The position numbers were made by a program, and so were the translations under genes. Of a stretch of 17,028 bases of DNA, positions 8,181 through 14,868 are shown in pieces. The stretch is from positions 1 to 17,028 of the forward strand of contig JAKVCF010000039.1 of the NCBI GenBank assembly GCA_022447335.1. Reading direction: 5' to 3'. How positions within the stretch are numbered: position 1 is the first letter of the stretch; every line of letters starts with the position of its first letter. The stretch is from Planctomycetota bacterium (lineage in GTDB: Bacteria; Planctomycetota; UBA1135). The notes under the pieces were generated by a model, which saw nothing but the letters and a program-made list of their open reading frames with translations, was not told the origin of the DNA and did not search any database.

Positions 8181-8675
8181 CTACTCGACGGTTACTGTAA
8201 TGGTGGCTGCGAAGCCTTCGCCATAGGATCGGTGGATGCCATCGGCAAACTGCATAGTCAGTGTGTATTCACCAGGGTCAAGGCTGATCTCAGTTTCAGT
8301 TTGGCCATCACCGTAGTGAATGTTTAGGTCATCGGCAGGGACGATTCCTTCGGGTTCCATCGGTCCCCCGTTGATAATGATGTGGTGGTGGCCAGTGTTA
8401 GCAGCCAGCTCACCAGCAGGACGAACTTCAACGCCTTCGACGCCAAAAACTACTTTGAATGGCGAACTGACTGTGGCGCCGTCGACAGGCTCAACGAAGA
8501 AGACGCGGCCTCCTTCTGGCATGACGAAGGCACCGGTTTCAGCCGGGTCGCCATGGTCATGATCGCTGTCGGATTGCCCGTGGTCATGATCGCTGTCGGA
8601 GTGCCCCTCTGACTCGCCGCATGCACCGAGTAGAGCTAGGAAGGGGAATAGGAAAAGGAGGTGGAGCTTGCTCAT
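8181..8675 (-). CDS. His/Asp-rich lipoprotein with DUF4399 domain
   Basis: The 164-residue lipoprotein has a signal peptide ending in the lipobox LLGAC (Cys19). A short low-complexity stretch with two copies of SDSDHDHG (about residues 25-42) follows, which looks like a metal-binding tether. The rest is a DUF4399-type beta domain (VFFVEPVDGATVSSPFKVVFGVEG..., then GHHHIIING and a C-terminal beta-sandwich strand set ending in ATITVTVE). DUF4399 has no established function; members are exported and the GHHH motif is typical. I chose ATG at 8675 because it places the lipobox correctly; the frame stays open to an ATG at 8756, which would add 27 residues unlike a signal peptide. It is read in the same direction as the two HMA selenoprotein genes but is separated from them by a terminator. 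Confidence 0.85.
   Translation of the reverse strand: MSKLHLLFLFPFLALLGACGESEGHSDSDHDHGQSDSDHDHGDPAETGAFVMPEGGRVFFVEPVDGATVSSPFKVVFGVEGVEVRPAGELAANTGHHHIIINGGPMEPEGIVPADDLNIHYGDGQTETEISLDPGEYTLTMQFADGIHRSYGEGFAATITVTVE
8554..8607 (-). repeat. Two-copy 27-bp tandem repeat coding for SDSDHDHG
   Basis: Positions 8554-8580 and 8581-8607 match at 25 of 27 bases. The unit is nine codons long, so the repeat keeps frame in the lipoprotein gene and duplicates the His/Asp-rich segment. Near identity at DNA level, including third positions, points to a recent slippage or duplication event. Confidence 0.85.
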
Positions 8676-8788
8676 CGCGTTTTGGATGGGGCCCAGCAAG
8701 GGCCTCAGGGTGAGCATCGTCGCGGTGTTTGGCGAAGTGCGCAAGTAGAACCGCAAGACATCTTTTCATTGCACGGCTCAAAGAAAAT

Positions 8789-8814
8789 GCCCTGGCTCGA
8801 CGAGGGGCCAGGGC
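8789..8814 (-). terminator. Rho-independent terminator of the HMA selenoprotein pair
   Basis: Read on the minus strand, GCCCTGGC and GCCAGGGC form a perfect 8-bp GC-rich stem around a 10-nt loop, followed directly by ATTTTCTTTG, a T-rich tail. It begins 31 nt after the stop of the downstream HMA gene, so it should end that transcript before the DUF4399 lipoprotein gene. Confidence 0.75.
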
Positions 8815-8845
8815 GATAGCGGCTGAAGTAGCCACTGGAAGGGGG

Positions 8846-9151
8846 CTAAAGCTTCGCGCCGAAGCCTTCTGTCTCGATCGCGGCAATCGCTGCAGTTACG
8901 TCGAAGCCACTGCTTGGGGTGATGGTTGCAGTGCTGGACTTGAAGTCGATATCTGCTGACTCCACACCGGGAGTGCCTTCCAGAGCTGCCCGCACACGGC
9001 GGACGCAGGAATTGCCTCAGGTCATGCCTGAAACTTGAAGAGTTACAGTTTCGACGCTGAGCTCGATTGCCCCATCTTGAGTTTGGTTTTGGCAAGCAGC
9101 CAGCCCGAGGGCTAGGCCTGCAGCTAGGACTAGGGTAAGTAAATGTTTCAT
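8846..9151 (-). CDS. HMA (MerP-like) domain lipoprotein, predicted selenoprotein with in-frame TGA (Sec45)
   Basis: Reading through one TGA gives a coherent 101-residue protein. It has a lipoprotein signal (MKHLLTLVLAAGLALGLAAC, lipobox LAAC with Cys20), then a full heavy-metal-associated domain: VTLQVSGMT-U45-GNSC49-VRRVRAALEG, a TPGVESADIDF strand, a TATITP strand, and AAIAAIETEGFGAKL to the TAG stop. HMA domains bind soft metals such as Cu(I) or Hg(II) through GMTCxxC; here TGA (9017-9019) stands where the first Cys belongs. A SECIS-like hairpin follows 8 nt later. An ordinary gene finder would call only fragments or nothing. Reading it as a pseudogene fits poorly, because the frame is intact on both sides and a neighbour has the same TGA at the same place. 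The starting ATG at 9151 is 49 nt after the stop of the upstream HMA gene. The metal and partner are unknown. Confidence 0.87.
8986..9008 (-). promoter_or_regulatory. SECIS-like hairpin of the HMA lipoprotein gene
   Basis: On the minus strand, CTGC (9008-9005) pairs with GCAG (8989-8986) and CCGC (9002-8999) with GCGG (8993-8990). A two-base GU bulge sits on the 5' side and the apical loop is CGUGU. It starts 8 nt after the TGA, close to the spacing of bacterial SECIS elements, and has the GU-containing small loop and bulged U typical of SelB binding. It was folded by eye only. Confidence 0.7.
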
Positions 9152-9200
9152 GTTTTCGGTTTCGTGCAGGGTTACTTTTCTTCCTCTATTTTTCGCAGAC

Positions 9201-9530
9201 TTAAGGCTGGACGATCGCCTCGTAACCAGCCTCCTTCAGTCCTTCGATTGCAGCATCAATGTCAAATTCACCGCTCGGAGCAATGTATGCGACTTTTTTG
9301 GCGTAATCGATACCGACGTCACCCGCGTTAGATTGGGCGAGTAGTGTGTTCCGCACACGGCGGACACAGCCCATGCCTCAGGTCATGCCTGAAATGGCGA
9401 GGCTGATTTGGTTATCAGCCTGGCTTGCCGACTCTAGAGCCGCTTCGTTGGCAGAGGCGCCCATGTAGCCGTAGCCAAAGTAGCCGAGCACGCCGAGCGC
9501 CAGTGCGAGCGGAAGGATCTTCGAAGGCAT
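9201..9530 (-). CDS. Membrane-anchored HMA domain protein, predicted selenoprotein with in-frame TGA (Sec51)
   Basis: Reading through one TGA (9378-9380) gives a 109-residue protein. The N-terminus is a hydrophobic signal or membrane anchor (MPSKILPLALALGVLGYFGY), then a ~20-residue linker, then an HMA domain: ISLAISGMT-U51-GMGC55-VRRVRNTLL, a GDVGIDY strand, a KVAYIAPSG strand, and AAIEGLKEAGYEAIV near the TAA stop. The TGA again takes the place of the first metal-binding cysteine. Outside the GMT-U to VRRVR core it differs clearly from the neighbouring HMA lipoprotein, so this is an old pair rather than a fresh duplication. It is the first gene of the minus-strand pair; its 5' leader carries a nested dyad. 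The metal (copper, mercury or another soft metal) cannot be told from the sequence. Confidence 0.87.
9345..9368 (-). promoter_or_regulatory. SECIS-like hairpin of the membrane-anchored HMA gene
   Basis: On the minus strand, TGTGT (9368-9364) pairs with ACACA (9349-9345) and CCGC (9363-9360) with GCGG (9354-9351), giving nine base pairs with one bulged A and the apical loop CGUGU. It starts 9 nt after the TGA. The 15-nt core GTCCGCCGTGTGCGG is identical to that of the neighbouring gene, whereas the lower stem differs in sequence but still pairs, which supports selection for structure. It was folded by eye only. Confidence 0.75.
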
Positions 9531-9560
9531 GTCTGTGATTTTGGCCTAGATGACGATTTA

Positions 9561-9592
9561 TGCCAGCATTTTCGATCTGAAATAGCCTGGCA
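9561..9592. promoter_or_regulatory. Nested dyad in the divergent intergenic region
   Basis: TGCCAG (9561-9566) pairs with CTGGCA (9587-9592), and inside it TTTC (9570-9573) pairs with GAAA (9579-9582). The dyad lies 31-62 nt upstream of the first HMA gene on the minus strand and about 85 nt before the Tat-epimerase gene on the plus strand. It could be an operator or a leader hairpin; no regulator is seen in the window. Confidence 0.45.
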
Positions 9593-9616
9593 GTGCAAGT
9601 GTTGCTCGGTAGATGG

Positions 9617-9633
9617 CTATTTCGATGAAATAG
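9617..9633. promoter_or_regulatory. Second palindrome CTATTTC-GAT-GAAATAG, possible operator
   Basis: This is a perfect 7-bp inverted repeat with a 3-nt spacer, 48 bp from the first dyad. Both share the string TTTCGAT followed by GAAATAG (with CT between in the first copy), so they may be two copies of one binding site between the divergent genes. Its place 43 nt before the Tat-epimerase ATG suits control of either promoter. Confidence 0.45.
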
Positions 9634-9676
9634 AAAGGAGTGCCGACGTAGGCTGGCGGTTTAAATCTACCGATCC

Positions 9677-10810
9677 ATGAGTTCCTCCCGTCGTGATTTC
9701 CTTCGCACAGCATCCGCAGGTGCGTTTCTCCATTCGGCTTTGGCGCATTCACTGGCCGCAGATTCCAAGCGCCATCGATTCGGTAAATCCATGAAGATTT
9801 TGGTCTTGGGAGGCACTCGCTTTGTTGGTCCGCATTTCGTCAATCAGGCGCTTGCGCGAGGGCACGAAATTACGATGTTTAATCGCGGGCGCAGCAACAT
9901 AGAGTTATTCCCCGAGGTTGAGAAGTTGGTGGGCAATCGATTCCCCGATGTCGATGATGGGATGAGCGTGATCGAAAAATCTATTGCTGATGGGCGTCGC
10001 TGGGATGTGGTCTTCGATACTTCTGGTTATGTGCCGCGCGTCTGCAGGGCTTCTGCAGAGTTGCTCGCTGATGCTTGCGACCATTACACCTTTATCTCGA
10101 CGCTCTCTGTTTTTTCCGATCGCCGCGTTGATGTCGATGAAGAGTCGCCAGTCAGTACGCTTGAAGACAAATCTGTCGAGCGCGTAACTGGTGCGACTTA
10201 TGGTCCGCTGAAAGCGCTTTGTGAGCAGGCTTGTGAAGCAGCTATGCCTGGTCGCGTCGCCCATGTGCGCCCGGGTCTGATTGTGGGGCCACTTGACAAC
10301 AGCGATCGTTTCACTTGGTGGCCGCATCGTATGGCTCAAGGCGGTGAAACGCTTGCGCCAGGTCGTCCGGACGGGCCAATCCAGATCATCGATGTACGTG
10401 ATCTCACTGAGTGGTGCTTGGATCTGGCCGAGCAGCGTGTTGTAGGTGTATTCAATGCGGTCGGCCCGGCTTCTCGTGTGACCATGCAGGAATTTCTGCA
10501 TGGCTGCAAGATTGTGCTGGGATCAGAGAACACTTTCACATGGGTCGATCAGCAGTTTCTGATCGATCGACAGGTGAGCCCCTACACGGAAATGCCGCTC
10601 TGGGTTCCGCGTGAAGATCCTCCGTATGGCACGGCGCAGTGCCAGAAGGCAATGGCTGCAGGGCTGAAGTTTCGCCCGATCGGTGATACCATCCGCGATA
10701 CGCTCGCCTGGTCCAATACGCGTGCCGCAGATCACCGCTGGCGTGCCGGTATGACTATCGAGCGCGAAACCGAGATCCTTGTGGCTTGGGAGAAGGCCAA
10801 GAATTTATGA
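9677..10810 (+). CDS. NAD(P)-dependent epimerase/dehydratase-like protein with Tat signal
   Basis: The 377-residue protein belongs to the extended SDR (NAD-dependent epimerase/dehydratase) group. A Tat signal is visible at the N-terminus: SRRDFLRTASAGAF (residues 4-17) and an Ala-rich end near 22-28. The Rossmann fold starts at KILVLGGTRFVG (40-51), with the nucleotide loop GGTRFVG, and the catalytic YxxxK is Tyr175-Lys179. Family members act on nucleotide sugars or related carbonyls with NAD(P). An exported NAD enzyme is unusual; the in-frame ATG at 9791 (Met39), just before the Rossmann strand, could give a cytoplasmic form. The stop overlaps the next gene by ATGA, so the two are coupled. 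The substrate is unknown. Confidence 0.85.
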   Translation: MSSSRRDFLRTASAGAFLHSALAHSLAADSKRHRFGKSMKILVLGGTRFVGPHFVNQALARGHEITMFNRGRSNIELFPEVEKLVGNRFPDVDDGMSVIEKSIADGRRWDVVFDTSGYVPRVCRASAELLADACDHYTFISTLSVFSDRRVDVDEESPVSTLEDKSVERVTGATYGPLKALCEQACEAAMPGRVAHVRPGLIVGPLDNSDRFTWWPHRMAQGGETLAPGRPDGPIQIIDVRDLTEWCLDLAEQRVVGVFNAVGPASRVTMQEFLHGCKIVLGSENTFTWVDQQFLIDRQVSPYTEMPLWVPREDPPYGTAQCQKAMAAGLKFRPIGDTIRDTLAWSNTRAADHRWRAGMTIERETEILVAWEKAKNL

Positions 10811-11190
10811 GCGATGCCCCCGTTGTCCGTGCCGGCCGCAATGTGCTCGGCGAAGCGCTGCAGTCGTGCAGCTCGGATCCGATGACTGGCTTCTATCGGG
10901 ATGGCTGCTGTCGCACCGGGCCTGAAGACCATGGGTTGCATACGGTGTGCGCAGTGATGACAGCCGAGTTCCTCGAGTTCTCTAAGTCGCGCGGTAATGA
11001 CCTCAGTACGCCGCGGCCGGAGTGGGGATTTCCCGGATTGCGACCGGGGGATCAGTGGTGCCTTTGTGCGCTACGCTGGGTTGAGGCCTTTGAGGCGGGC
11101 AGTGCGCCACACATTGTGTTGGCGGCCACGCATTTTTCGATGCTCGAGCACGCTGAGATCGAGGTGTTGAAGGCGCATGCGATCGACTGA
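10807..11190 (+). CDS. DUF2237 family protein
   Basis: The 127-residue protein matches DUF2237 along its whole length: RNVLG (11-15), DPMTGFYRDGCCRTGPEDHG (24-43), HTVCAV (45-50), FLEFSKSRGNDLSTPRPEWG (55-74), FPGLRPGDQWCLCALRW (75-91) and an ATH segment near 107-109, ending in LKAHAID. The invariant cysteines (34, 35, 48, 85, 87) suggest a metal or redox site, but the family has no established function. I chose ATG 10807 because it overlaps the epimerase stop as ATGA and begins at the family's usual N-terminus; a further in-frame ATG at 10786 would add seven residues inside the upstream gene. Coupling to the epimerase suggests a shared pathway, which is inference. Confidence 0.92.
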   Translation: MSDAPVVRAGRNVLGEALQSCSSDPMTGFYRDGCCRTGPEDHGLHTVCAVMTAEFLEFSKSRGNDLSTPRPEWGFPGLRPGDQWCLCALRWVEAFEAGSAPHIVLAATHFSMLEHAEIEVLKAHAID

Positions 11191-11253
11191 TCTTGCAGGT
11201 CGAAGATTCTTCAGGTCTTGTAGAAGACTTGCTGACGGTAGTCTATTTGAGTG

Positions 11254-11808
11254 ATGTCGCGTCGCCTGATCTTCTTTTCCTTGATTAGTTTATCCATCTT
11301 GATTGGTGTGACCTCTTGCTCAAGTTCAATCCCGAATCGGAATCCAGTCGGCGACGACTTTCCTTCGGTTGTAGGCGAATCGCTAGAGAAAGAAGAGGTG
11401 CGGTTGCCAGAATCCGTTTCCGGCGAGGTCGCAATTCTGCTTGTCGGCTACGAGCAGAGCGTTCAGTTCGATATCGATCGTTGGCTGCTGGGGTTGCTCC
11501 AGGCTGGCGTCGAAGCGCGCATTTATGAGCTACCGACCATTTCCGGCTTAGTGCCTACGATGTTTTCTGGCTGGATTGATGATGGAATGCGCTCGGGCAT
11601 CCCCCAAGAGGATTGGGGCGTAGTCGTCACTTTCTATGGTGATGCTGCTGACCCTATTGCCGCGTTGACCGGCACCGAGAATGGTCGGAATGCCCGAGTA
11701 TTGGTGCTTGACCAGCAAGGAAAGATCGTGTGGTTTGCCGACCAAGGCTACAGTGTACGACTTGCGCTCGAGTTGAACGCGGTCGTAGCGCAGTTGAATG
11801 CTCAGTAG
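11254..11808 (+). CDS. Lipoprotein of unknown function, possible thioredoxin-like fold
   Basis: The 184-residue protein has a basic start (MSRRL), a hydrophobic stretch and the lipobox VTSC (Cys22). The mature part begins with a short linker; then LPESVSGEVAILLVGYEQ, FDIDRWLLGLLQ, a GWIDDGMRSGIP segment, a VVVTFYGD strand, and ARVLVLDQQGKIVWFADQGY near the end. The alternation of beta strands and helices, with 'vlvlDqqGkivw' as a late strand-turn, resembles the thioredoxin/peroxiredoxin fold, but no CxxC is present, so a redox role is not supported. I recall similar lipoproteins with the FDIDRW and WIDDGMR blocks but know no function for them. GTG at 11251 directly before the ATG is an equally possible start. 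It ends 4 nt before the convergent metalloprotease gene. Confidence 0.75.
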   Translation: MSRRLIFFSLISLSILIGVTSCSSSIPNRNPVGDDFPSVVGESLEKEEVRLPESVSGEVAILLVGYEQSVQFDIDRWLLGLLQAGVEARIYELPTISGLVPTMFSGWIDDGMRSGIPQEDWGVVVTFYGDAADPIAALTGTENGRNARVLVLDQQGKIVWFADQGYSVRLALELNAVVAQLNAQ

Positions 11809-11812
11809 GGTT

Positions 11813-14800
11813 TTAGCGCGTGGCGTCGTAGATCGCTTGCACTTCACTCGCGCTCAGCGCAGAGCGCCACACGCGCACATCGTCGAGCCAGCCGTTGAAA
11901 ACTCGGCCTCCGAGTGGGTCGCGGCCGATCATCCACGGTCCATTCCATTCTTCTGGGCCATGTGTGACTGAATTGACCGCTGAGGTCAGTGCTCCGTTGC
12001 GGCCACGGTAGATAGTAGCTTGTCCGGGTTCGACTACTAGTGCAACGAAAACCCATTCATCATTGGGCAGCTTGATGCCACTTGACCAATCGTAAGTTGC
12101 TGGATCGCTATTCCAGGTGTAGCGCAGATCATTGCTATCGCCAAGGTTTAGTCCTGCGACAGTTCCTCCACTGCGGCAAAAGACGAGGCCTGTTCCATTG
12201 TTTTGTCTACCACTACGACGTGCCCATCCGGAGATAGTGATGCGGTCTTGGTAGAGATCTAGCGCAGGAATCTCAACGCGGTCGTTGTTGCCATCAAAGC
12301 GAATCGAGGTGCCCGTCTTGTTGGTCGCTCCGGCTTGGCCGAGTTGTGGGCCGTTCCAAGCGCGGCCATCGAGGCCATCGCCGACGTCATGGATGACATC
12401 GCCGAAGGTCTCATCCAACGGGTAGTGGTGCGCTGGAGGCACTTCAAACTGCCAGACTCGACCTTGCTCTAGGCCAGGGAAACGAGAGTCGATGCGCCAG
12501 TAGTAGCGCGTGTTGGGCTGCAAAGGCGGTAGTGCGAAATCAGCTCCGGTGGTATTTCCGAGATACTCAGCATCACTAGTGTCAGCCATCGCCACCGTCC
12601 AATAGTCGGTTCCAAGGTAAACATCGTGACTCTGCGCAGTGGGATCCGGAGTCCAAGAGACTTCGGCCAAGCTAGTTGCGCCGGCGGCGCCGTCAGCAGG
12701 AATCGGAGCTTCAGCGCGGCCGCCGAACTGTGCTAGGCGACCAACCTGTTCGCGCGTGAGGGCTTCATGGAAAATGCGCACATCGTCAATCGCCCCTTGG
12801 TAGTAGCGATCGTTGGGGTAATCGGGGTCGTGGCCGAGATGTAGCTCCGTGAACCACTCTTCGATTTCGTGGTTTTCGACGTGCACCGCTTGGAGTAATC
12901 CATTGGCGTTGCCCATGTAGAGAGTGGCTTGTTTCGGTTCGACTACGACTGCTACAAAGACCCATTTCCCAACTGGTGTGACCAACCCACTATCAAAAGT
13001 TCGCGTACTCAACTTATCAGCCCATGTATAGCGAAGCTCACCGTAGGTGCCTAGATTTAGGCCGCTTTCGACACCATTGCCGCGTGCCATCAAGAGGCCA
13101 GGGAAGAAGCTCGCATTGCCTTCGCGCTTCAGCCACATTGACATCGTCAGGTTTCGCGAGCTGACGTTTAATGAAGGGACGGTCACGTAGTCGTCAATTC
13201 CATCGAAGGAAAGCGCGTTCCCATCAATGCCAGTAGTCCAGCTCGCGCCTGAAATTGTTGCCTGGTTGAGTGGGTTTAGTCGGTCGGTGATTGTGGTTCC
13301 GCTGCCTTCGTCGAGCGCCCATCCTTGCAGTTGCCGCGTAGGCTGGATCAGAATCGAAACTTCTCCACCCGCGGTCAAGCCATCTTTGCTGGCGCCGAGA
13401 TAAGCGAAGCTATCAAGGCCGACGACTGGCGCCCGACTTGCATCGTAGAGCACGCGGTCGCGTCCATCTGGCTGAGGGCCTTGCTGTACGGTTAAGGCAA
13501 CACCGCGAGCGCTTTCGCTGTCGATCTGATCAAGTTGAATTGGGTCACAGTTTCCGTCCTCATCGTTGGCGAGTGGATCAATGCGTAGTGGCCCCTCAAG
13601 CGCTTCACTTGCTAAGAAGGTCACGTTATCCGGAAGGTCTGCGTAAGGTGGTACCGGGCTGCGATATGGAACTTGATCCAGGCACCAGCGGCTGTCCCGG
13701 AATCTATCGATGATGGCGCGCGTATTAGGCCCAATGTATAGGCAGGCTCCGCACATATTGTTGCAGGGGCTCCCGTCGTGACAATGTCCACTGCCCCAGT
13801 TGTGGCCAGTCTCGTGACTGACGATGCCCGCGCTGTCTAGGCTCCAAGCGTAAGCCAGGCTGGTACAGACTACGCCGACCCAAGCGAGTCCGCCGTATTG
13901 AATATTGTTCTTGGCGGTCATTAAGTGGGCCAAGTCGCGGTCAATATGACCCATATTGGCATTCCACTCATTGCCGAAAAGGTTCAGTAAGTCGCCTCCA
14001 TCAACGGGGAAGTAGAACTGTGTTGTTCGCACGACAATGTGAGATATTGGCATCGTAATGCGAACATCACGTGCGTAGTGATAGTCAACTTCATTCATGT
14101 GCGCCTCGACGCGCGCAATGGTATTAGAGACACTGCTTCCGCGGTTCACGTAATATTCGTAGTCGCAGTCAAAAGCGATGACGCCGCGGCTCACGCAGTC
14201 AGGCTGCACCGGAGGGGTCATTCCACCTGGCGGTGTCGAGTTGTTTTGATGATCGAGCAGTTCTTCCCCTTCGAACTCAGGTTCAATTGCCTCACAGTGT
14301 AAGTCGATGGCATCGAGGTTCTGCGCGGGGCCGAGTAGGTAGGCATCGACTGGTGCATTAATATCGACTTCACGTGCACCCATTAGGCGTAGTGGTTCAC
14401 TGTGTTCGGATAGGATTAGCGCGCGCAGTCCGACCTTTGTGATTCCTGCGAGTACGACTACGTCAGGCATGCCATCCGCAGTGCCGCGGTAAGTTAAAGG
14501 TTCCGCATGTTCGGTTGTGGGGGAGTAACCCTCTTCGCTCCAAGTTTGCGCGCCGAACTCACTAGTCCGCATTGAATGTTGCAGCAGGTTCAGCGTGGTC
14601 GGATAGCCGTCGATCGTCAACGGAATGCTCAGCCGTGCCGGGCCTTTTTGTGGAACTTCGCCAGCAGTAAGGGCTGCAGTGACTTCATCAGGAAGCGCGA
14701 TTTGTAGTGAATCGAAGCTTTCTGGTCCCCAGCGATTAGCGGCAGAAGCTTGCCAAGTATCACTTGAAGTGAGCTCTTTGCTGGGGGCGCACGCGCCGAT

Positions 14801-14857
14801 TGTGGCTAAGAGCGCTAGGGCAAATATGGATCTAGGGGAGGGCGCTGCGAGGAACAT
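11813..14857 (-). CDS. Lipid-anchored M12-type metalloprotease with two LamG domains
   Basis: The 1014-residue lipoprotein has lipobox TIGAC (Cys23), so it is anchored outside the cytoplasm. Residues ~45-230 look like a propeptide region. The protease domain (~235-395) carries HETGHNWGSGH at 348-358, the HExxHxxGxxH zinc motif of metzincins (reprolysin/M12 type), with a cysteine-rich NNMCG segment at 366-370 as likely Met-turn. An Ig/cadherin-like stretch with ANDEDGN (~400-500) follows, then LamG/concanavalin-like domain 1 (~508-705), a fibronectin-III-like segment (~715-803, ending with TRYYWRIDSRFPG) and LamG domain 2 (~808-1012). LamG domains bind polysaccharides or glycoproteins, so it probably digests proteins held near the cell surface. 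The start lies 11 nt after the stop of the propeller gene, which argues for one operon. Confidence 0.9.
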   Translation of the reverse strand: MFLAAPSPRSIFALALLATIGACAPSKELTSSDTWQASAANRWGPESFDSLQIALPDEVTAALTAGEVPQKGPARLSIPLTIDGYPTTLNLLQHSMRTSEFGAQTWSEEGYSPTTEHAEPLTYRGTADGMPDVVVLAGITKVGLRALILSEHSEPLRLMGAREVDINAPVDAYLLGPAQNLDAIDLHCEAIEPEFEGEELLDHQNNSTPPGGMTPPVQPDCVSRGVIAFDCDYEYYVNRGSSVSNTIARVEAHMNEVDYHYARDVRITMPISHIVVRTTQFYFPVDGGDLLNLFGNEWNANMGHIDRDLAHLMTAKNNIQYGGLAWVGVVCTSLAYAWSLDSAGIVSHETGHNWGSGHCHDGSPCNNMCGACLYIGPNTRAIIDRFRDSRWCLDQVPYRSPVPPYADLPDNVTFLASEALEGPLRIDPLANDEDGNCDPIQLDQIDSESARGVALTVQQGPQPDGRDRVLYDASRAPVVGLDSFAYLGASKDGLTAGGEVSILIQPTRQLQGWALDEGSGTTITDRLNPLNQATISGASWTTGIDGNALSFDGIDDYVTVPSLNVSSRNLTMSMWLKREGNASFFPGLLMARGNGVESGLNLGTYGELRYTWADKLSTRTFDSGLVTPVGKWVFVAVVVEPKQATLYMGNANGLLQAVHVENHEIEEWFTELHLGHDPDYPNDRYYQGAIDDVRIFHEALTREQVGRLAQFGGRAEAPIPADGAAGATSLAEVSWTPDPTAQSHDVYLGTDYWTVAMADTSDAEYLGNTTGADFALPPLQPNTRYYWRIDSRFPGLEQGRVWQFEVPPAHHYPLDETFGDVIHDVGDGLDGRAWNGPQLGQAGATNKTGTSIRFDGNNDRVEIPALDLYQDRITISGWARRSGRQNNGTGLVFCRSGGTVAGLNLGDSNDLRYTWNSDPATYDWSSGIKLPNDEWVFVALVVEPGQATIYRGRNGALTSAVNSVTHGPEEWNGPWMIGRDPLGGRVFNGWLDDVRVWRSALSASEVQAIYDATR

Positions 14858-14868
14858 GCAACTTGATT

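Noticed and set aside
8584..9095. Open frames on both strands across the HMA lipoprotein gene
   Set aside because: They lack signal peptides or domains and conflict with the read-through HMA frame, which has a domain-level match.
8846..9530. Two HMA pseudogenes broken by nonsense mutations
   Set aside because: Both have the TGA at the same metal-ligand position, no other stop or frameshift, intact signal sequences, and SECIS-like hairpins directly downstream.
8846..9530. Reassigned genetic code with TGA as Trp or Gly
   Set aside because: TGA ends several clearly complete genes in the window (helicase, pgpA, SpoIIE-like, epimerase, DUF2237), and no other gene has internal TGA codons.
14039..14302. 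87-residue plus-strand open frame inside the metalloprotease gene
   Set aside because: Antisense to a well-supported 1014-residue gene, with no motif of its own.
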